64,000 nucleotides of DNA from Funiculus sociatus GB2-C1 (GTDB lineage: Bacteria > Cyanobacteriota > Cyanobacteriia > Cyanobacteriales > FACHB-T130): assembly GCF_039962115.1 (NCBI RefSeq), contig NZ_JAMPKJ010000001.1:62001-126000 (forward strand). Direction: 5' to 3'. This document shows, in pieces, positions 1 to 8,889 of the stretch. The position numbers and the translations under genes were made by a program. The first letter of the stretch is position 1, and each line of letters opens with the position of its first letter. The notes below the pieces were generated by a model, which was not told the DNA's origin, ran no database searches, and saw only the letters and a program-made list of their open reading frames with translations.

Positions 1-57
1 GCTGGCAGTTGCCCGACATCCGTAAAGGCGATCGCCCAATATCGTAACAAATAATTT

Positions 58-765
58 CTAAGTGACCGCTGCAACCTTGGCAGTATCACTTATTAAGTGT
101 CCATCTTCCATGTGAACAATGCGATCGGCAATATCTAAAATGCGGTTGTCATGAGTGACCAGTAGAATTGTGCAACCTTGTTCTTTTGCCAGTGTTTGCA
201 TCAGGCTAACGACTTCACGACCGGATTTGCTATCGAGAGCAGCAGTCGGTTCATCAGCAAGAATTAGTTTAGGATGGCTTACCAAGGCGCGGGCGATCGC
301 TACTCGCTGCTTTTGCCCACCCGATAGATCGGCGGGATAGTAATTGATCCGATTTCCCAATCCTACCTGTTCTAGCATTTCGGCTGAGCGCTGGCGCATC
401 TGGTGCAGAGAAATATCCCTGTGCAACTCTAAGCCCATCTTGACGTTCTGGAGTGCCGTTAAGCTACCGTGCAAGTTGTGTGCCTGAAAGATATAACCAT
501 TGTGCCGTCGCGCTTGTACCAGTGCTGTTGGATTTGCACCACAGAGTTCTTGTCCTAACACCTTGAGACTACCCGATTGGGCAGATCGCAATCCACCAAC
601 TAAAGTTAGCAGTGTGGTTTTGCCGGAACCAGAAGGCCCGGTCATGATGATAATCTCACCAGCTTTAATTTCTAAACTGATGTCAAATAAAACTTGTTTG
701 CGGAGTTGACCTTGACCAAAGTAGTGATCGAGGTTGTGAATAGAGATGACAGGTTGAAGAGACAT
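58..765 (-). CDS. devA: DevA-type ABC exporter ATP-binding subunit
   Basis: The 235-residue protein is an ABC ATPase that should power the DevBC membrane complex next to it. Visible motifs are a Walker A loop (GPSGSGKT, about residues 43-50), the signature LSGGQKQR, Walker B ending LADEP, and a switch histidine in VTHD. The length and the close LolD/MacB-like pattern fit the DevA family, which exports glycolipids or other envelope compounds in cyanobacteria. It is the last gene of devB-devC-devA, starting 9 bp after devC on the same strand. The substrate cannot be told from sequence. In heterocyst formers DevBCA exports heterocyst glycolipids, but paralogues occur widely, so this need not be that copy. 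The TetR-linked context suggests an inducible efflux role (inference). Confidence 0.93.
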   Translation of the reverse strand: MSLQPVISIHNLDHYFGQGQLRKQVLFDISLEIKAGEIIIMTGPSGSGKTTLLTLVGGLRSAQSGSLKVLGQELCGANPTALVQARRHNGYIFQAHNLHGSLTALQNVKMGLELHRDISLHQMRQRSAEMLEQVGLGNRINYYPADLSGGQKQRVAIARALVSHPKLILADEPTAALDSKSGREVVSLMQTLAKEQGCTILLVTHDNRILDIADRIVHMEDGHLISDTAKVAAVT

Positions 766-774
766 AATATAAAC

Positions 775-1947
775 CTAAAACATATCAGCCGGGTCAGCCG
801 ATTGTAATTTGCGGGTAGCGATCGCTCCAGACAAGGTACACATCACCATCGTCAACATCAACACGAAAATTCCTCGTGCCACAGTCATGTAGAGAGGCAA
901 ATTCGTCGCATTACGAGTCAGGTGGTACAATCCTGCGGAAATGGCAATACTAGGGATAAAGCCGATGATTGCCAAGATAACGGCTTCTTCAAACACCACC
1001 ATGAGTAGGTAGCGATTGCGGTAGCCCATTGCCTTGAAAGTGGCGTATTCTCCCATGTGTGCGTTCACATCCGTTGAGAGAACTTGGTAGACAATAATGA
1101 CGCCAACAATGAAGCCCATTGTCACGCCCAAGTTAAAAATAAATCCAATCGGTGTATTCTTTGCCCAGTAGCTTCTTTCAAATTCGATAAATTCCTGCCG
1201 AGTCAGAACCTGAACATCATTCGGCAAGTGTGCTTTCAAAGCTTGTACCGTTTGCACTGGATCGGTTCCAGGTTGCAGTTGCAGTAAGCCGACACTGACG
1301 CTGCTTGCCTGTCTGCGGGGAAATAGCCGCAGAAAGTTTTGGTCGCTGGTAATCAGGTGTCCGTCTGCACCAAAGGAAGATCCGATGCGAATTTTGCCAG
1401 CAACGGTAACACTATGGCGCTCAATTTCTGTCTTTAGTGGCTGGTTTTGTTCGAGTTGCGCGATCGCTGCTTTGTAGTCTCCACGGCTACCGCTGTCAAA
1501 CAAAACTGTGTTAGGTAGCTTGATCGAGTTTAATTGTTGGTTAATGTCTGGTTGCTCAAAGACTGAGCTATTAGGGTCAAATCCCAACATCAGCATACTG
1601 GTTTCGCGCTGGGTGGTCGGATGCTTCCAGTTCACCATGTTGGCGTACAGCGCTTCCGCAGACTGAACGCCCGGAATATCCATCGACTGGTACAAACGCC
1701 GTCGCGGGAAGGACGACATATTGGTTAGATTGCGCGCTTGAGGGCTGAGCAGAACGACATCGGCGCGAACGCTATTGTGGACAAGAACGGCACTGTTGAA
1801 TAGCGCACCTTGAAACCCCAACTGCATCAACATCAAGACATCTGCAAAGACAACGCCCGCACAGGCTACGACCAGTTTTCCTTTTTGATGACTCAGTTGC
1901 AGCCATCCTAAAGGTGTCCGGCGTTGGAGTTGTTGGAAGCCAATCAT
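775..1947 (-). CDS. devC: DevC-type ABC exporter permease
   Basis: This 390-residue inner-membrane permease has one membrane segment near the N-terminus (about residues 27-47), a large extracytoplasmic domain, and a C-terminal FtsX-like block with three hydrophobic helices (about residues 270-385). That is the MacB/DevC topology. It should work with the DevA ATPase and the DevB fusion protein in a tripartite exporter. Its ATG overlaps the devB stop by 4 bp, indicating translational coupling, and devA follows after 9 bp. The length is normal for the family and no lesions are seen. The exported compound is unknown. Confidence 0.92.
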   Translation of the reverse strand: MIGFQQLQRRTPLGWLQLSHQKGKLVVACAGVVFADVLMLMQLGFQGALFNSAVLVHNSVRADVVLLSPQARNLTNMSSFPRRRLYQSMDIPGVQSAEALYANMVNWKHPTTQRETSMLMLGFDPNSSVFEQPDINQQLNSIKLPNTVLFDSGSRGDYKAAIAQLEQNQPLKTEIERHSVTVAGKIRIGSSFGADGHLITSDQNFLRLFPRRQASSVSVGLLQLQPGTDPVQTVQALKAHLPNDVQVLTRQEFIEFERSYWAKNTPIGFIFNLGVTMGFIVGVIIVYQVLSTDVNAHMGEYATFKAMGYRNRYLLMVVFEEAVILAIIGFIPSIAISAGLYHLTRNATNLPLYMTVARGIFVLMLTMVMCTLSGAIATRKLQSADPADMF

Positions 1948-3140
1948 AATTTAATGACCACCTTAACTTGCTGATTCGTTAGTCGAGCAGCCTTGCCACT
2001 GGAGTCTGCATCCAGACGAATTTTGACTTCCACAATCCGCCCATCAATATTGGCGGACGGATCGCTATTCACAATGTCTTGGCGTAGCACTTTGTAGCCA
2101 ACCTGTTCGACAGTACCGATAAGTTCGCTGTCAATGGAGTCACTACTTACCTGTGCCGTTTGCCCTGGACGGATGTTCTTGATGTCACTCTGGTAAACTT
2201 CTGCGATCGCAAACATCTGCTGCGTTCGCCCAATTTCGGCAATCCCGTCGTTGCTAATTAGTTCGCCAGGACGGGTATAGATTTTGAGGATTTGACCATC
2301 CTGAGGCGATCGCACGGATGCCTGCTCTAAGTTTGCCTTGGCTTGCTCAACGGCTGCTAGGGCTTGTCTGACATCCGCTTGGGCTACCTGCACGTCAACT
2401 GGACGCACCTCTGCAATTCGATCCAAAGTGGCGCGGGCTTCATTCAGTTGCTGTTGGCGAGAATTCTGAGTGCGATCGCGGGCGGCTTGCGCTTCTTGGA
2501 GTTGCTTTTGGGCAGTTGTAAATGCTAGTCGCTTACTATCGCGCTGGGATGCCGAAACCGCTCCGTTTTGATAAAGCAATGCGTAGCGCTGATACTCTAC
2601 CTGTGCATTTTGGACTTCCGCTTCCAGACGGGCAACGGTAGCGGCTTGCTCGTTCAAGTCCCCAACCCGTTCCGCTTCCAGTTGGGCTATCTGGGAACGT
2701 TGCGCCTGGATTTCGCCTGTCTTTGCTCCCGCACGCACCTGATCGAGTTTGGCTTGGGCAACTCGCACCTGTTCTTGTGCCTGCATTACAGATGCCTGGA
2801 GGCGATCGCGACTGTTGAGTATCGCAATTGCTTGTCCTTTGCGAACGCGATCGCCTTCCTTGACTAACAGTTGATCCACTCGATTCCCTTCAGCAGATGT
2901 GGGTGCAGAAAGCGCGATCGCTTCACCCTCTGGCTCTAGCCGTCCCAACGCTGTCACAGTTTTGATTTGGGGCGTACTGATCACTGTGGATTCGATGGGA
3001 CTGGATTGCTGGATACGCCCTTGCCAAACGGTATATGCCATCACTCCACCTGTTGCCAAGGTTGCAGCAATCGCCAGCAGAGTCAGTGGTCGAGAAAGAC
3101 GTTTAGAGGATGGATTACCTGCTGCCACTTCTTGCATCAT
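1944..3140 (-). CDS. devB: DevB-type membrane fusion protein (HlyD family)
   Basis: The 398-residue protein has an N-terminal membrane anchor (about residues 19-36), a lipoyl/barrel half starting near the VTALGRLEPEG motif, and a long coiled-coil hairpin rich in Gln, Ala and Arg (about residues 105-275). It then returns through a second lipoyl segment and a beta-barrel domain. This is the periplasmic adaptor of DevBCA-type exporters, linking the permease to a TolC-like outer-membrane channel. It is the first gene of the operon. The upstream spacer holds two palindromes shared with the divergent tetR gene, so repression by that TetR protein is likely. Two adjacent ATG codons could serve as the start. 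Confidence 0.92.
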   Translation of the reverse strand: MMQEVAAGNPSSKRLSRPLTLLAIAATLATGGVMAYTVWQGRIQQSSPIESTVISTPQIKTVTALGRLEPEGEAIALSAPTSAEGNRVDQLLVKEGDRVRKGQAIAILNSRDRLQASVMQAQEQVRVAQAKLDQVRAGAKTGEIQAQRSQIAQLEAERVGDLNEQAATVARLEAEVQNAQVEYQRYALLYQNGAVSASQRDSKRLAFTTAQKQLQEAQAARDRTQNSRQQQLNEARATLDRIAEVRPVDVQVAQADVRQALAAVEQAKANLEQASVRSPQDGQILKIYTRPGELISNDGIAEIGRTQQMFAIAEVYQSDIKNIRPGQTAQVSSDSIDSELIGTVEQVGYKVLRQDIVNSDPSANIDGRIVEVKIRLDADSSGKAARLTNQQVKVVIKL

Positions 3141-3168
3141 CTGTCAGATTCCCCAGTTCTATGAGGTT

Positions 3169-3217
3169 ACTAAACTAAACGGTTTAGTTTTTATACAACT
3201 AAACTAAACGGTTTAGT
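3169..3217. promoter_or_regulatory. Tandem palindromic operators between devB and tetR
   Basis: A 20-base unit, ACTAAACTAAACGGTTTAGT, occurs exactly twice, at 3169-3188 and 3198-3217. Each unit holds the inverted repeat ACTAAAC-G-GTTTAGT (3174-3188 and 3203-3217), with centres 29 bp apart. The location in the divergent promoter region and the AAAC...GTTT symmetry are typical of TetR-family operators. The adjacent TetR protein is the obvious ligand and probably controls both itself and devBCA (inference). Confidence 0.8.
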
Positions 3218-3306
3218 ACAATAACGTCAAGGGAGTCCTGAAAATTCTCTAGAACTCCTCAAAGCGAATACCCCTAGAATGACTGTGACAATCAGATCAG
3301 GAATGA

Positions 3307-3924
3307 ATGAGACGGACGAAGATGACGGAACCGAAGCAGGATGGGTTAGCAGAGAAAGCTGAACAGATATTGACAGGCGCAATGCAAGAGTTTCTGGTGC
3401 ATGGCTATGCCGCGACTAGCATGGATCGGGTGGCGAAGGCGGCTGGCGTATCCAAACCAACGGTTTACACCTACTTTCAAGATAAAGAAGGACTGTTCAC
3501 TGCCCTCGTCCAACGGTTTGCTCAGAGAAAGTTTTCCATCATCCAACGTTTCCTGCCGTCGGAAGGAGATGCTTTCGTCGTGCTGCGGCAGCTATTAACG
3601 AAGGCACTGAATGAGATCATTTGCGATGGTGAAGAAATTGCCCTGTTGCGGCTAATTATTGGCGAGTCTGGACGCTTTCCCGAACTGGCGCAAATCTTTG
3701 TTCGGACGTTGGTAAAACCGGGCGTTGAAACATTAAGCCAGTATCTAGCATCGAGTCCAAACTTAAAGATTGCCGATCCTGAAGCAACCGCACGCATTTT
3801 TTTAGGTGCATTAGTTCATTTCATGATGGTACAGAAAATGCTTCACGGTCAGGATATTTTGCCGATGGAGAGCGATCGCTTGATCGATAGCTTAATGCAT
3901 CTCCTCAAGGAATCCGAAGCTTGA
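3307..3924 (+). CDS. TetR/AcrR-family transcriptional regulator
   Basis: This 205-residue protein has a TetR helix-turn-helix at about residues 15-65, with the typical run GVSKPTVYTYFQDKEGL. A C-terminal ligand-binding helical domain (about 80-200) resembles the AcrR/TetR_C_11 type. It is transcribed away from devBCA and is separated from it by two identical palindromes, so it probably represses both the exporter and itself until a ligand binds. The start used has AGGA just upstream; a second ATG five codons later is possible. The ligand is unknown. A weak hairpin lies 45 bp past the stop. Confidence 0.9.
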   Translation: MRRTKMTEPKQDGLAEKAEQILTGAMQEFLVHGYAATSMDRVAKAAGVSKPTVYTYFQDKEGLFTALVQRFAQRKFSIIQRFLPSEGDAFVVLRQLLTKALNEIICDGEEIALLRLIIGESGRFPELAQIFVRTLVKPGVETLSQYLASSPNLKIADPEATARIFLGALVHFMMVQKMLHGQDILPMESDRLIDSLMHLLKESEA

Positions 3925-3968
3925 GCGGAGTTGATATTAGCAACGGTTTGCACATTCTTGTCACCACA

Positions 3969-3995
3969 CCCCGAACAGTTGATGACAATTCGGGG
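3969..3995 (+). terminator. Possible terminator hairpin after tetR
   Basis: A perfect 7-bp stem CCCCGAA/TTCGGGG encloses a 13-base loop 45 bp after the tetR stop. There is no T-run after it, so it is only a weak candidate for transcription termination. Confidence 0.35.
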
Positions 3996-4578
3996 GCTAC
4001 CGATCTAGTTGTGAGCAAATTTCTAGATATGCGATCGCATCAGCTATTTCCAGTGCTGAAATAATTCCTTTTAGTTGCCAGAGGGAAGCCTTAACATCAG
4101 CTCATCAGCAGCCCTTCTCCTGGCTCTAAAGAGAAAACATATACTTTTATTGCGATTGTTACATTCCCATGCTAAACTTGCCTCAAATATCTGTTCCTCT
4201 ATAAGGATACAGCGGTAAGTAGGTCTGGGAAATGTCGCAAGTCACGCTCTCTGCGGTAGTTTTAAATCGTTTGGATTGTCCACCTTAAGGATAGTTCGGA
4301 CTTTTGTATAGTGGACGACATTTAGACCTAGCCATACAAAGATTTAGGCTGAACTCTAATTTAACGTGAGCGCGATCGCATCAGATAAATCAAATACCTT
4401 TTGATTTTGTCAGCCTTTGAGCTAACAGAAATACGTTTTGCGGCGAGCGAAGCAAGTGCGTCCCTGTGCTTGGTGTGCAGCATCTAGCTGTACTGGACTT
4501 ATTTTATTCTTTTGCCTATCGAGCGTACTGGCGAGTGCTTTTCAACTATTACATTCAGGTTTATCACTTGCACGATAA
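3996..4578. other. Intergenic region before sulP, no feature recognised
   Basis: About 580 bp without a convincing reading frame on either strand. It contains two HIP1-type octamers and AT-rich stretches. It presumably carries the promoter of the sulP-usp-bicA transcript, but no consensus promoter or operator stands out. Confidence 0.5.
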
Positions 4579-6123
4579 GTGAGCCAATTTGAGCGTGTCA
4601 AAATGGCAATTCTATATTTAATGACAACATTAGGAGGAAAATTGGACGCAACCATTTTGAGGCGAGAGTGGTTTTCTAACACTCAAAAAGACATTGTGGC
4701 GGGTGCAGTGGTTGCACTAGCGTTGATTCCAGAAGCGATCGCTTTTTCCATCATTGCTGGAGTCGATCCTAAAGTTGGGTTATACGCCTCTTTCACTATG
4801 GCAGTTGTAACCGCGATCGTGGGCGGACGACCCGGATTAATCTCCGCCGCGACAGGTGCAATGGCACTGTTGATGATTCACTTAGTGAAAGATCATGGAT
4901 TGCAATATCTATTTGCTGCCACAATTTTGACAGGAATAATTCAGATTTTGTTTGGAGTCTGCAAACTGGGTCGCCAGATGAAATATATTCCTCGTGCAGT
5001 GATGATTGGGTTTGTGAATGCGCTGGCGATTCTGATTTTCATGGCGCAGCTTCCCCAACTCACCAACACATCCTTGACAGTGTATGCGATGACAGCAATT
5101 GGGCTGGCAATTATCTACATTTTGCCCAGATTCACAAAAGCTGTGCCTTCACCGTTAGTTGCCATTGTGGTACTCACTGCGGCATCAATTTTTGGCAACA
5201 TTGACGTGCCAACAGTAGGCGACATGGGAGAATTGCCGACCGCATTTCCCTCTTTGTTACTACCCAATGTGCCACTGAATCTAGAAACGCTGCAAATCAT
5301 CTTTCCTTACGCGCTGACATTGGCAACCGTCGGCTTACTAGAATCTTTGCTAACCGCCTCACTGCTGGATGAACTAACTGATACTCCCAGTGATAAAAAC
5401 CGGGAAGCTAAAGGGCAAGGAATTGCCAATATTGTCACCGGATTCTTTGGCGGTATGGCAGGCTGCGCCATGATTGGACAATCGGTGATTAATATCCAGT
5501 CGGGCGGACGAAAACGCCTTTCTACACTGGCTTCAGGAGTTTTCCTGCTGTTCTTTATTTTGGCGCTAGGCACTTGGGTTAAACAAATTCCGATGGCATC
5601 CCTGGTGGCGGTGATGATTATGGTTTCCATCGGAACCTTTAGCTGGGCTTCCATTCGCAATATTAAACGTGTTCCCCGCAGTGAAACTGCGGTAATGCTG
5701 ACAACTGTTTTGATTACAGTGTTGTCTCATAATCTGGCAATCGGGGTCGTGATTGGGATTGCACTCAGCACTGTTTTCTTCTCGCGCCAGATTGCCAAGG
5801 TTGTGTTTGTCGATACGGTGTTGAGTCCTGAGGGAACCAAGCGAACCTATAGTGTTGCAGGGCAATTGTTCTTTGTCTCAGTAGATGATTTCCTGAGTGT
5901 GTTCAACTTTGACGAAGAGTTGGAATTTGTTCTAATTGACCTGACCCATGCTCACATTTGGGATCAGTCCGCAGTAACAGCAATCGACAAAGTGGTACTG
6001 AAATTCCGTCGTAATGGGGCAGAGGTAGAACTGATTGGGCTGAACGAAGCCAGCTCTAAAATGCTCGATCAGCTAGCCCTTCACAATCGCCCTGATGCCC
6101 TCGGAAGCCTCTCTAGTCACTAA
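4579..6123 (+). CDS. SulP-family anion transporter with STAS domain
   Basis: The 514-residue polytopic membrane protein has the SulP signature near the N-terminus ([22 protein letters not shown]) followed by about a dozen hydrophobic segments. The C-terminal cytoplasmic STAS domain starts near residue 415 (readable as [17 protein letters not shown]). SulP proteins move sulfate, bicarbonate or related anions, and cyanobacterial members include Na+-dependent bicarbonate carriers. The substrate here is not decidable, but the next genes (usp, then a broken bicA) suggest an inorganic-carbon or anion operon. The first codon is a GTG; ATG codons at residues 9 and 15 are alternatives and none has a strong ribosome site. 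The usp gene follows after 12 bp. Confidence 0.88.
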   Translation: MSQFERVKMAILYLMTTLGGKLDATILRREWFSNTQKDIVAGAVVALALIPEAIAFSIIAGVDPKVGLYASFTMAVVTAIVGGRPGLISAATGAMALLMIHLVKDHGLQYLFAATILTGIIQILFGVCKLGRQMKYIPRAVMIGFVNALAILIFMAQLPQLTNTSLTVYAMTAIGLAIIYILPRFTKAVPSPLVAIVVLTAASIFGNIDVPTVGDMGELPTAFPSLLLPNVPLNLETLQIIFPYALTLATVGLLESLLTASLLDELTDTPSDKNREAKGQGIANIVTGFFGGMAGCAMIGQSVINIQSGGRKRLSTLASGVFLLFFILALGTWVKQIPMASLVAVMIMVSIGTFSWASIRNIKRVPRSETAVMLTTVLITVLSHNLAIGVVIGIALSTVFFSRQIAKVVFVDTVLSPEGTKRTYSVAGQLFFVSVDDFLSVFNFDEELEFVLIDLTHAHIWDQSAVTAIDKVVLKFRRNGAEVELIGLNEASSKMLDQLALHNRPDALGSLSSH

Positions 6124-6135
6124 TTAAATACAATC

Positions 6136-6996
6136 ATGAAACGAATTCTTCTGTGTACTGATGGGTCTAGCTTTGCCCAGAGCAGCTATCGCTACGCTGC
6201 TTGGTTAGCGCCCCGTCTAAATGCTGGTGTTGATGTGCTTTATGTAACGGATGTGCGTAGTCAGATTGCGTCAACGGGTAATCTCAGCGGCAGCATTGGC
6301 ATTGATGCGTCTAAAGAGTTGCTCAATAAGTTAGTTGATTTGGAGCATGAAAAAGCCAAGGTCAATCACCAGCGTGCCAAGCTGATTCTGGAAGAAGCAA
6401 GGCAGTTTTTCGACACCCAAGGCATCCAGAATGTGAATTTGATTCACGAAACCGGCTTTTTGGTGGATAGCTTCCATGAGTTTGAAGCCACCGCCGACCT
6501 GATTATGTTGGGGAAACGGGGTGAAGCGGCTGAGTTTGCCTCTGGTCATTTGGGTGCCAACTTAGAACGGATTGTTCGCGCTAGTCACAAACCTTGCTTG
6601 GTGACTTCACGGCAATTTAAACCGATTGAGCGATTGCTGTTGGCTTATGATGGCGGTCAAAGCGGTCAGAAGATGCTGCAATTTTTGGTTCAATCTCCGG
6701 CTTTTAAGGGATTGGAATTACATATTTTGACGGTTTCCAAAAAAGCGGATGATCCCGAAGCGATCGCTCATCTCAATGAGGCAGAACAAAAGGCGAAGGC
6801 GGCTGGTTTCAATCCAGTTCGTCAGTTGATTCAGGGTGAGCCTGAGAAGGTTATTGCTCACTATGTTGAAGAAAAAGACATCAGCCTGTTGCTAATGGGT
6901 GCTTATGGACACAGCCGGATTCGGCATCTGGTTATTGGCAGCACGACTGCTCAGATGCTCCGCAGCAGCCATATTCCCGTGTTGTTGTTTCGATAA
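6136..6996 (+). CDS. Tandem universal stress protein (UspA family)
   Basis: Two Usp domains are fused (about residues 1-145 and 150-286). The second ends in the ATP-binding pattern G-2x-G-9x-GST (GAYG...GST). The first has a slightly longer, degenerate version (GKRG...GA). The gene follows sulP by 12 bp and precedes a truncated bicA, so it was probably the middle gene of a transporter operon. Usp partners of SulP proteins are thought to adjust transport to energy state, but that is inference here. The last codons and the stop form the left half of a 16-bp perfect inverted repeat. Confidence 0.9.
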   Translation: MKRILLCTDGSSFAQSSYRYAAWLAPRLNAGVDVLYVTDVRSQIASTGNLSGSIGIDASKELLNKLVDLEHEKAKVNHQRAKLILEEARQFFDTQGIQNVNLIHETGFLVDSFHEFEATADLIMLGKRGEAAEFASGHLGANLERIVRASHKPCLVTSRQFKPIERLLLAYDGGQSGQKMLQFLVQSPAFKGLELHILTVSKKADDPEAIAHLNEAEQKAKAAGFNPVRQLIQGEPEKVIAHYVEEKDISLLLMGAYGHSRIRHLVIGSTTAQMLRSSHIPVLLFR

Positions 6997-7010
6997 CAAC
7001 ACGGGAATAT
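6971..7010 (+). terminator. 16-bp perfect hairpin spanning the usp stop codon
   Basis: ATATTCCCGTGTTGTT (6971-6986) pairs perfectly with AACAACACGGGAATAT (6995-7010) across an 8-base loop that contains part of the last codons. No T-run follows, so it may be a processing or 3'-protection stem or an attenuator before bicA rather than a classic terminator. Confidence 0.55.
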
Positions 7011-7042
7011 CATCTACTCAAACACTTGAATTGAGTTACACC

Positions 7043-7210
7043 GTGTCGAGCAAACTTGTCAACAGCATTCATTTCCGAAACCTGCGGGGCGATCTGTTTG
7101 GTGGCTTAACAGCGGCAATTGTGGCTTTACCACTGGCGTTAGCTTTTGGGGTTTCTTCTGGTGCGGGCGCGATCGCAGAGTCAGAGATATCAACTCCTAA
7201 AACCCGATAG
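7043..7210 (+). pseudogene. bicA: bicA 5' fragment (SulP bicarbonate transporter N-terminus)
   Basis: From the GTG at 7043 the frame reads a clear BicA-type N-terminus: a short lead, IHFRNLRGDLFGGL, then the first helix TAAIVALPLALAFGV and SSGAGAIA. The similarity stops exactly at a HIP1 octamer (7169-7176). The following codons are unrelated (they are the antisense of a methyltransferase) and end at 7208-7210. Only about 45 of some 550 residues remain. It sits 46 bp after usp, as the third gene of a sulP-usp-bicA operon. The STAS 3' end of a bicA-like gene lies at 11521-12014 in the same orientation, so the two are probably parts of one broken gene. Confidence 0.75.
7169..7176. other. HIP1 octamer at the junction of two truncated genes
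   Basis: GCGATCGC lies exactly where the bicA 5' fragment (+ strand) and the methyltransferase 5' fragment (- strand) lose recognisable similarity to their families. It marks a recombination joint (see findings). Confidence 0.6.
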
Positions 7211-7389
7211 TGAGCCTTTTCCAGTTCTTGCGCCCACAACCCAGTTCCACAACCCAAATCTACTACTAAACCTTCTCGTATATTGCTCCGCTCCAAAATT
7301 TCTAATATACCGGGAGCAGATTTGAGAGCGTATTCACTGAAACCAACGTCATGAATAAAGGCGAGGTCTTCTTTGTACCACTCTGTCAT
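7177..7389 (-). pseudogene. Class I SAM methyltransferase, 3'-truncated remnant
   Basis: Starting at the ATG at 7389, which has a good AGGTGG site 5 bases upstream, the frame gives a normal methyltransferase N-terminal half. It includes the motif I run VVDLGCGTGLWAQEL and motif II region VLGVDIS. It then runs into a HIP1 site and out of register into antisense bicA sequence. About 70 of the expected 200-250 residues survive, so the catalytic domain is incomplete and the gene is presumably dead. The missing 3' half is not seen elsewhere in the window. Confidence 0.7.
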
Positions 7390-7513
7390 ATTGCCACCTT
7401 AGCACCAATCGTCTCACTCATGAATTTATAGTCAGCATTTACATTCAGCCCTAATGAACTCAACTAGAGCTGATTGAAACATTGAGTAATTTGATATCAC
7501 GCTAGAGCCTAGA

Positions 7514-8830
7514 TTACATAATTGGAAGCGTTATCGCAAACTCTGTACCTCCTCCCCATTCAGAATTTACTTCGATGCTTCCCCCATGCTTTTCAACAAT
7601 AATTTGATGAGCGATCGTCAGTCCTAAACCTGTTCCTTTTCCAACGGGTTTAGTCGTGAATAGATGGTCAAAGATACGTTGTTTGACATCTTTCGTCATC
7701 CCCATCCCATTATCTATAATTCGGATTGCAACCTGCTGTTCATTTTTCATTTCGGTTTCAACGATAATTTGGTTGGGACTTGCTTTAATCGCTTCATAGC
7801 TGCGCCCCAAGTTCGCTTCTTCCAAGGCGTCGATCGCATTTGCCAAAATATTCATAAATACCTGATTGAGTTGTCCTAAATAACACTCGACTTTAGGAAT
7901 TTCACCATACTTTTTGATTACTTGAATTGCCGGACGATAATCCTGAGCTTTCAAACGATGTTGCAAAATCATCAGGGTACTTTCAAGTCCCTCATGGATG
8001 TTAACTGATACCTTGCAATCTACATCAGCACGCGAGAATGTTCTGAGTGATGTACTAATGTTGCGAATTCGCTCGATTCCTGTCTGCATAGATACGAACA
8101 TTTTAGGTAAGTCTTCTAGAAGAAATTCAATATCAATCTCTTCCGCTTTTTGTTCAATTTCTATGCCAGGATTAGGAAAATTGGTTTGATAAAGACGTAT
8201 ATAATCGACCGCATCTTTAACAGCAAGAGTAGCTTGCTCTAGATTGCCAGTAATACAACCAACTGGATTATTAATTTCATGAGCGATCCCAGAAACTAAC
8301 TGACCAATTGTAGATAGTTTTTCATTTTGGATTAATTGCAATTGCGTTTTTTTTAGTTCTTGTAGCGTGAATGTTAATTCAGACGTGCGTTTTTGAACAA
8401 CTTGCTCAAGTTCTTGTTTTTGTTGTTCGAGTTCCAAACTTAAACGTCGAATTTTTAAGTGGGTTTGAATCCGGGCAAGCGCTTCTTCTTGGCGAAACGG
8501 TTTTGTAATATAGTCTACTGCCCCTAAATGTAACCCCTTAACCTTGTCTGTCGTATCAGTCATTGCCGTCATGAAAATCACTGGAATGTTTTTTGTAGAC
8601 GGATCGAACTGCAATTTACGGCAGGTTTCAAATCCATCAATTCCTGGCATCTGAACATCTAACAAAATTAAGTCTGGCGGATAGTTCTTGGCTTGCTCAA
8701 TTCCACTAAAACCATCCATCTCTACCAAAACTTCATAGCCACACGAACCCAAAGCATTATGCAGTAATTCTAGATTGGTTGGGTTGTCGTCAATTACTAA
8801 AATAATTTCATGAGTGGCATTAAATGACAT
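7514..8830 (-). CDS. REC-histidine kinase (response regulator fused to kinase)
   Basis: This 438-residue soluble protein begins with a receiver domain (residues 8-125, phospho-acceptor Asp58, Lys in the KPF motif). A coiled coil (about 130-165) leads to a HisKA-like dimerisation segment with His184 in GIAHEINNPVG and a HATPase_c domain. The ATPase domain has an intact N-box (NILANAIDALEE), DNGMGM and GTGLGLTIAHQ. REC-kinase proteins of this order are common in cyanobacteria, where an upstream kinase phosphorylates the receiver and so tunes the output kinase. The start has AGGAG nine bases upstream. The MASE1 hybrid kinase lies directly upstream on the same strand (59 bp), so they may form one relay. 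Both lie between the two bicA fragments. Confidence 0.9.
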   Translation of the reverse strand: MSFNATHEIILVIDDNPTNLELLHNALGSCGYEVLVEMDGFSGIEQAKNYPPDLILLDVQMPGIDGFETCRKLQFDPSTKNIPVIFMTAMTDTTDKVKGLHLGAVDYITKPFRQEEALARIQTHLKIRRLSLELEQQKQELEQVVQKRTSELTFTLQELKKTQLQLIQNEKLSTIGQLVSGIAHEINNPVGCITGNLEQATLAVKDAVDYIRLYQTNFPNPGIEIEQKAEEIDIEFLLEDLPKMFVSMQTGIERIRNISTSLRTFSRADVDCKVSVNIHEGLESTLMILQHRLKAQDYRPAIQVIKKYGEIPKVECYLGQLNQVFMNILANAIDALEEANLGRSYEAIKASPNQIIVETEMKNEQQVAIRIIDNGMGMTKDVKQRIFDHLFTTKPVGKGTGLGLTIAHQIIVEKHGGSIEVNSEWGGGTEFAITLPIM

Positions 8831-8889
8831 GATTTAATTGCTCCTGCGGTCGAATCCCGGTGTATTTATAGATAGGCGAGACGGGAAAA

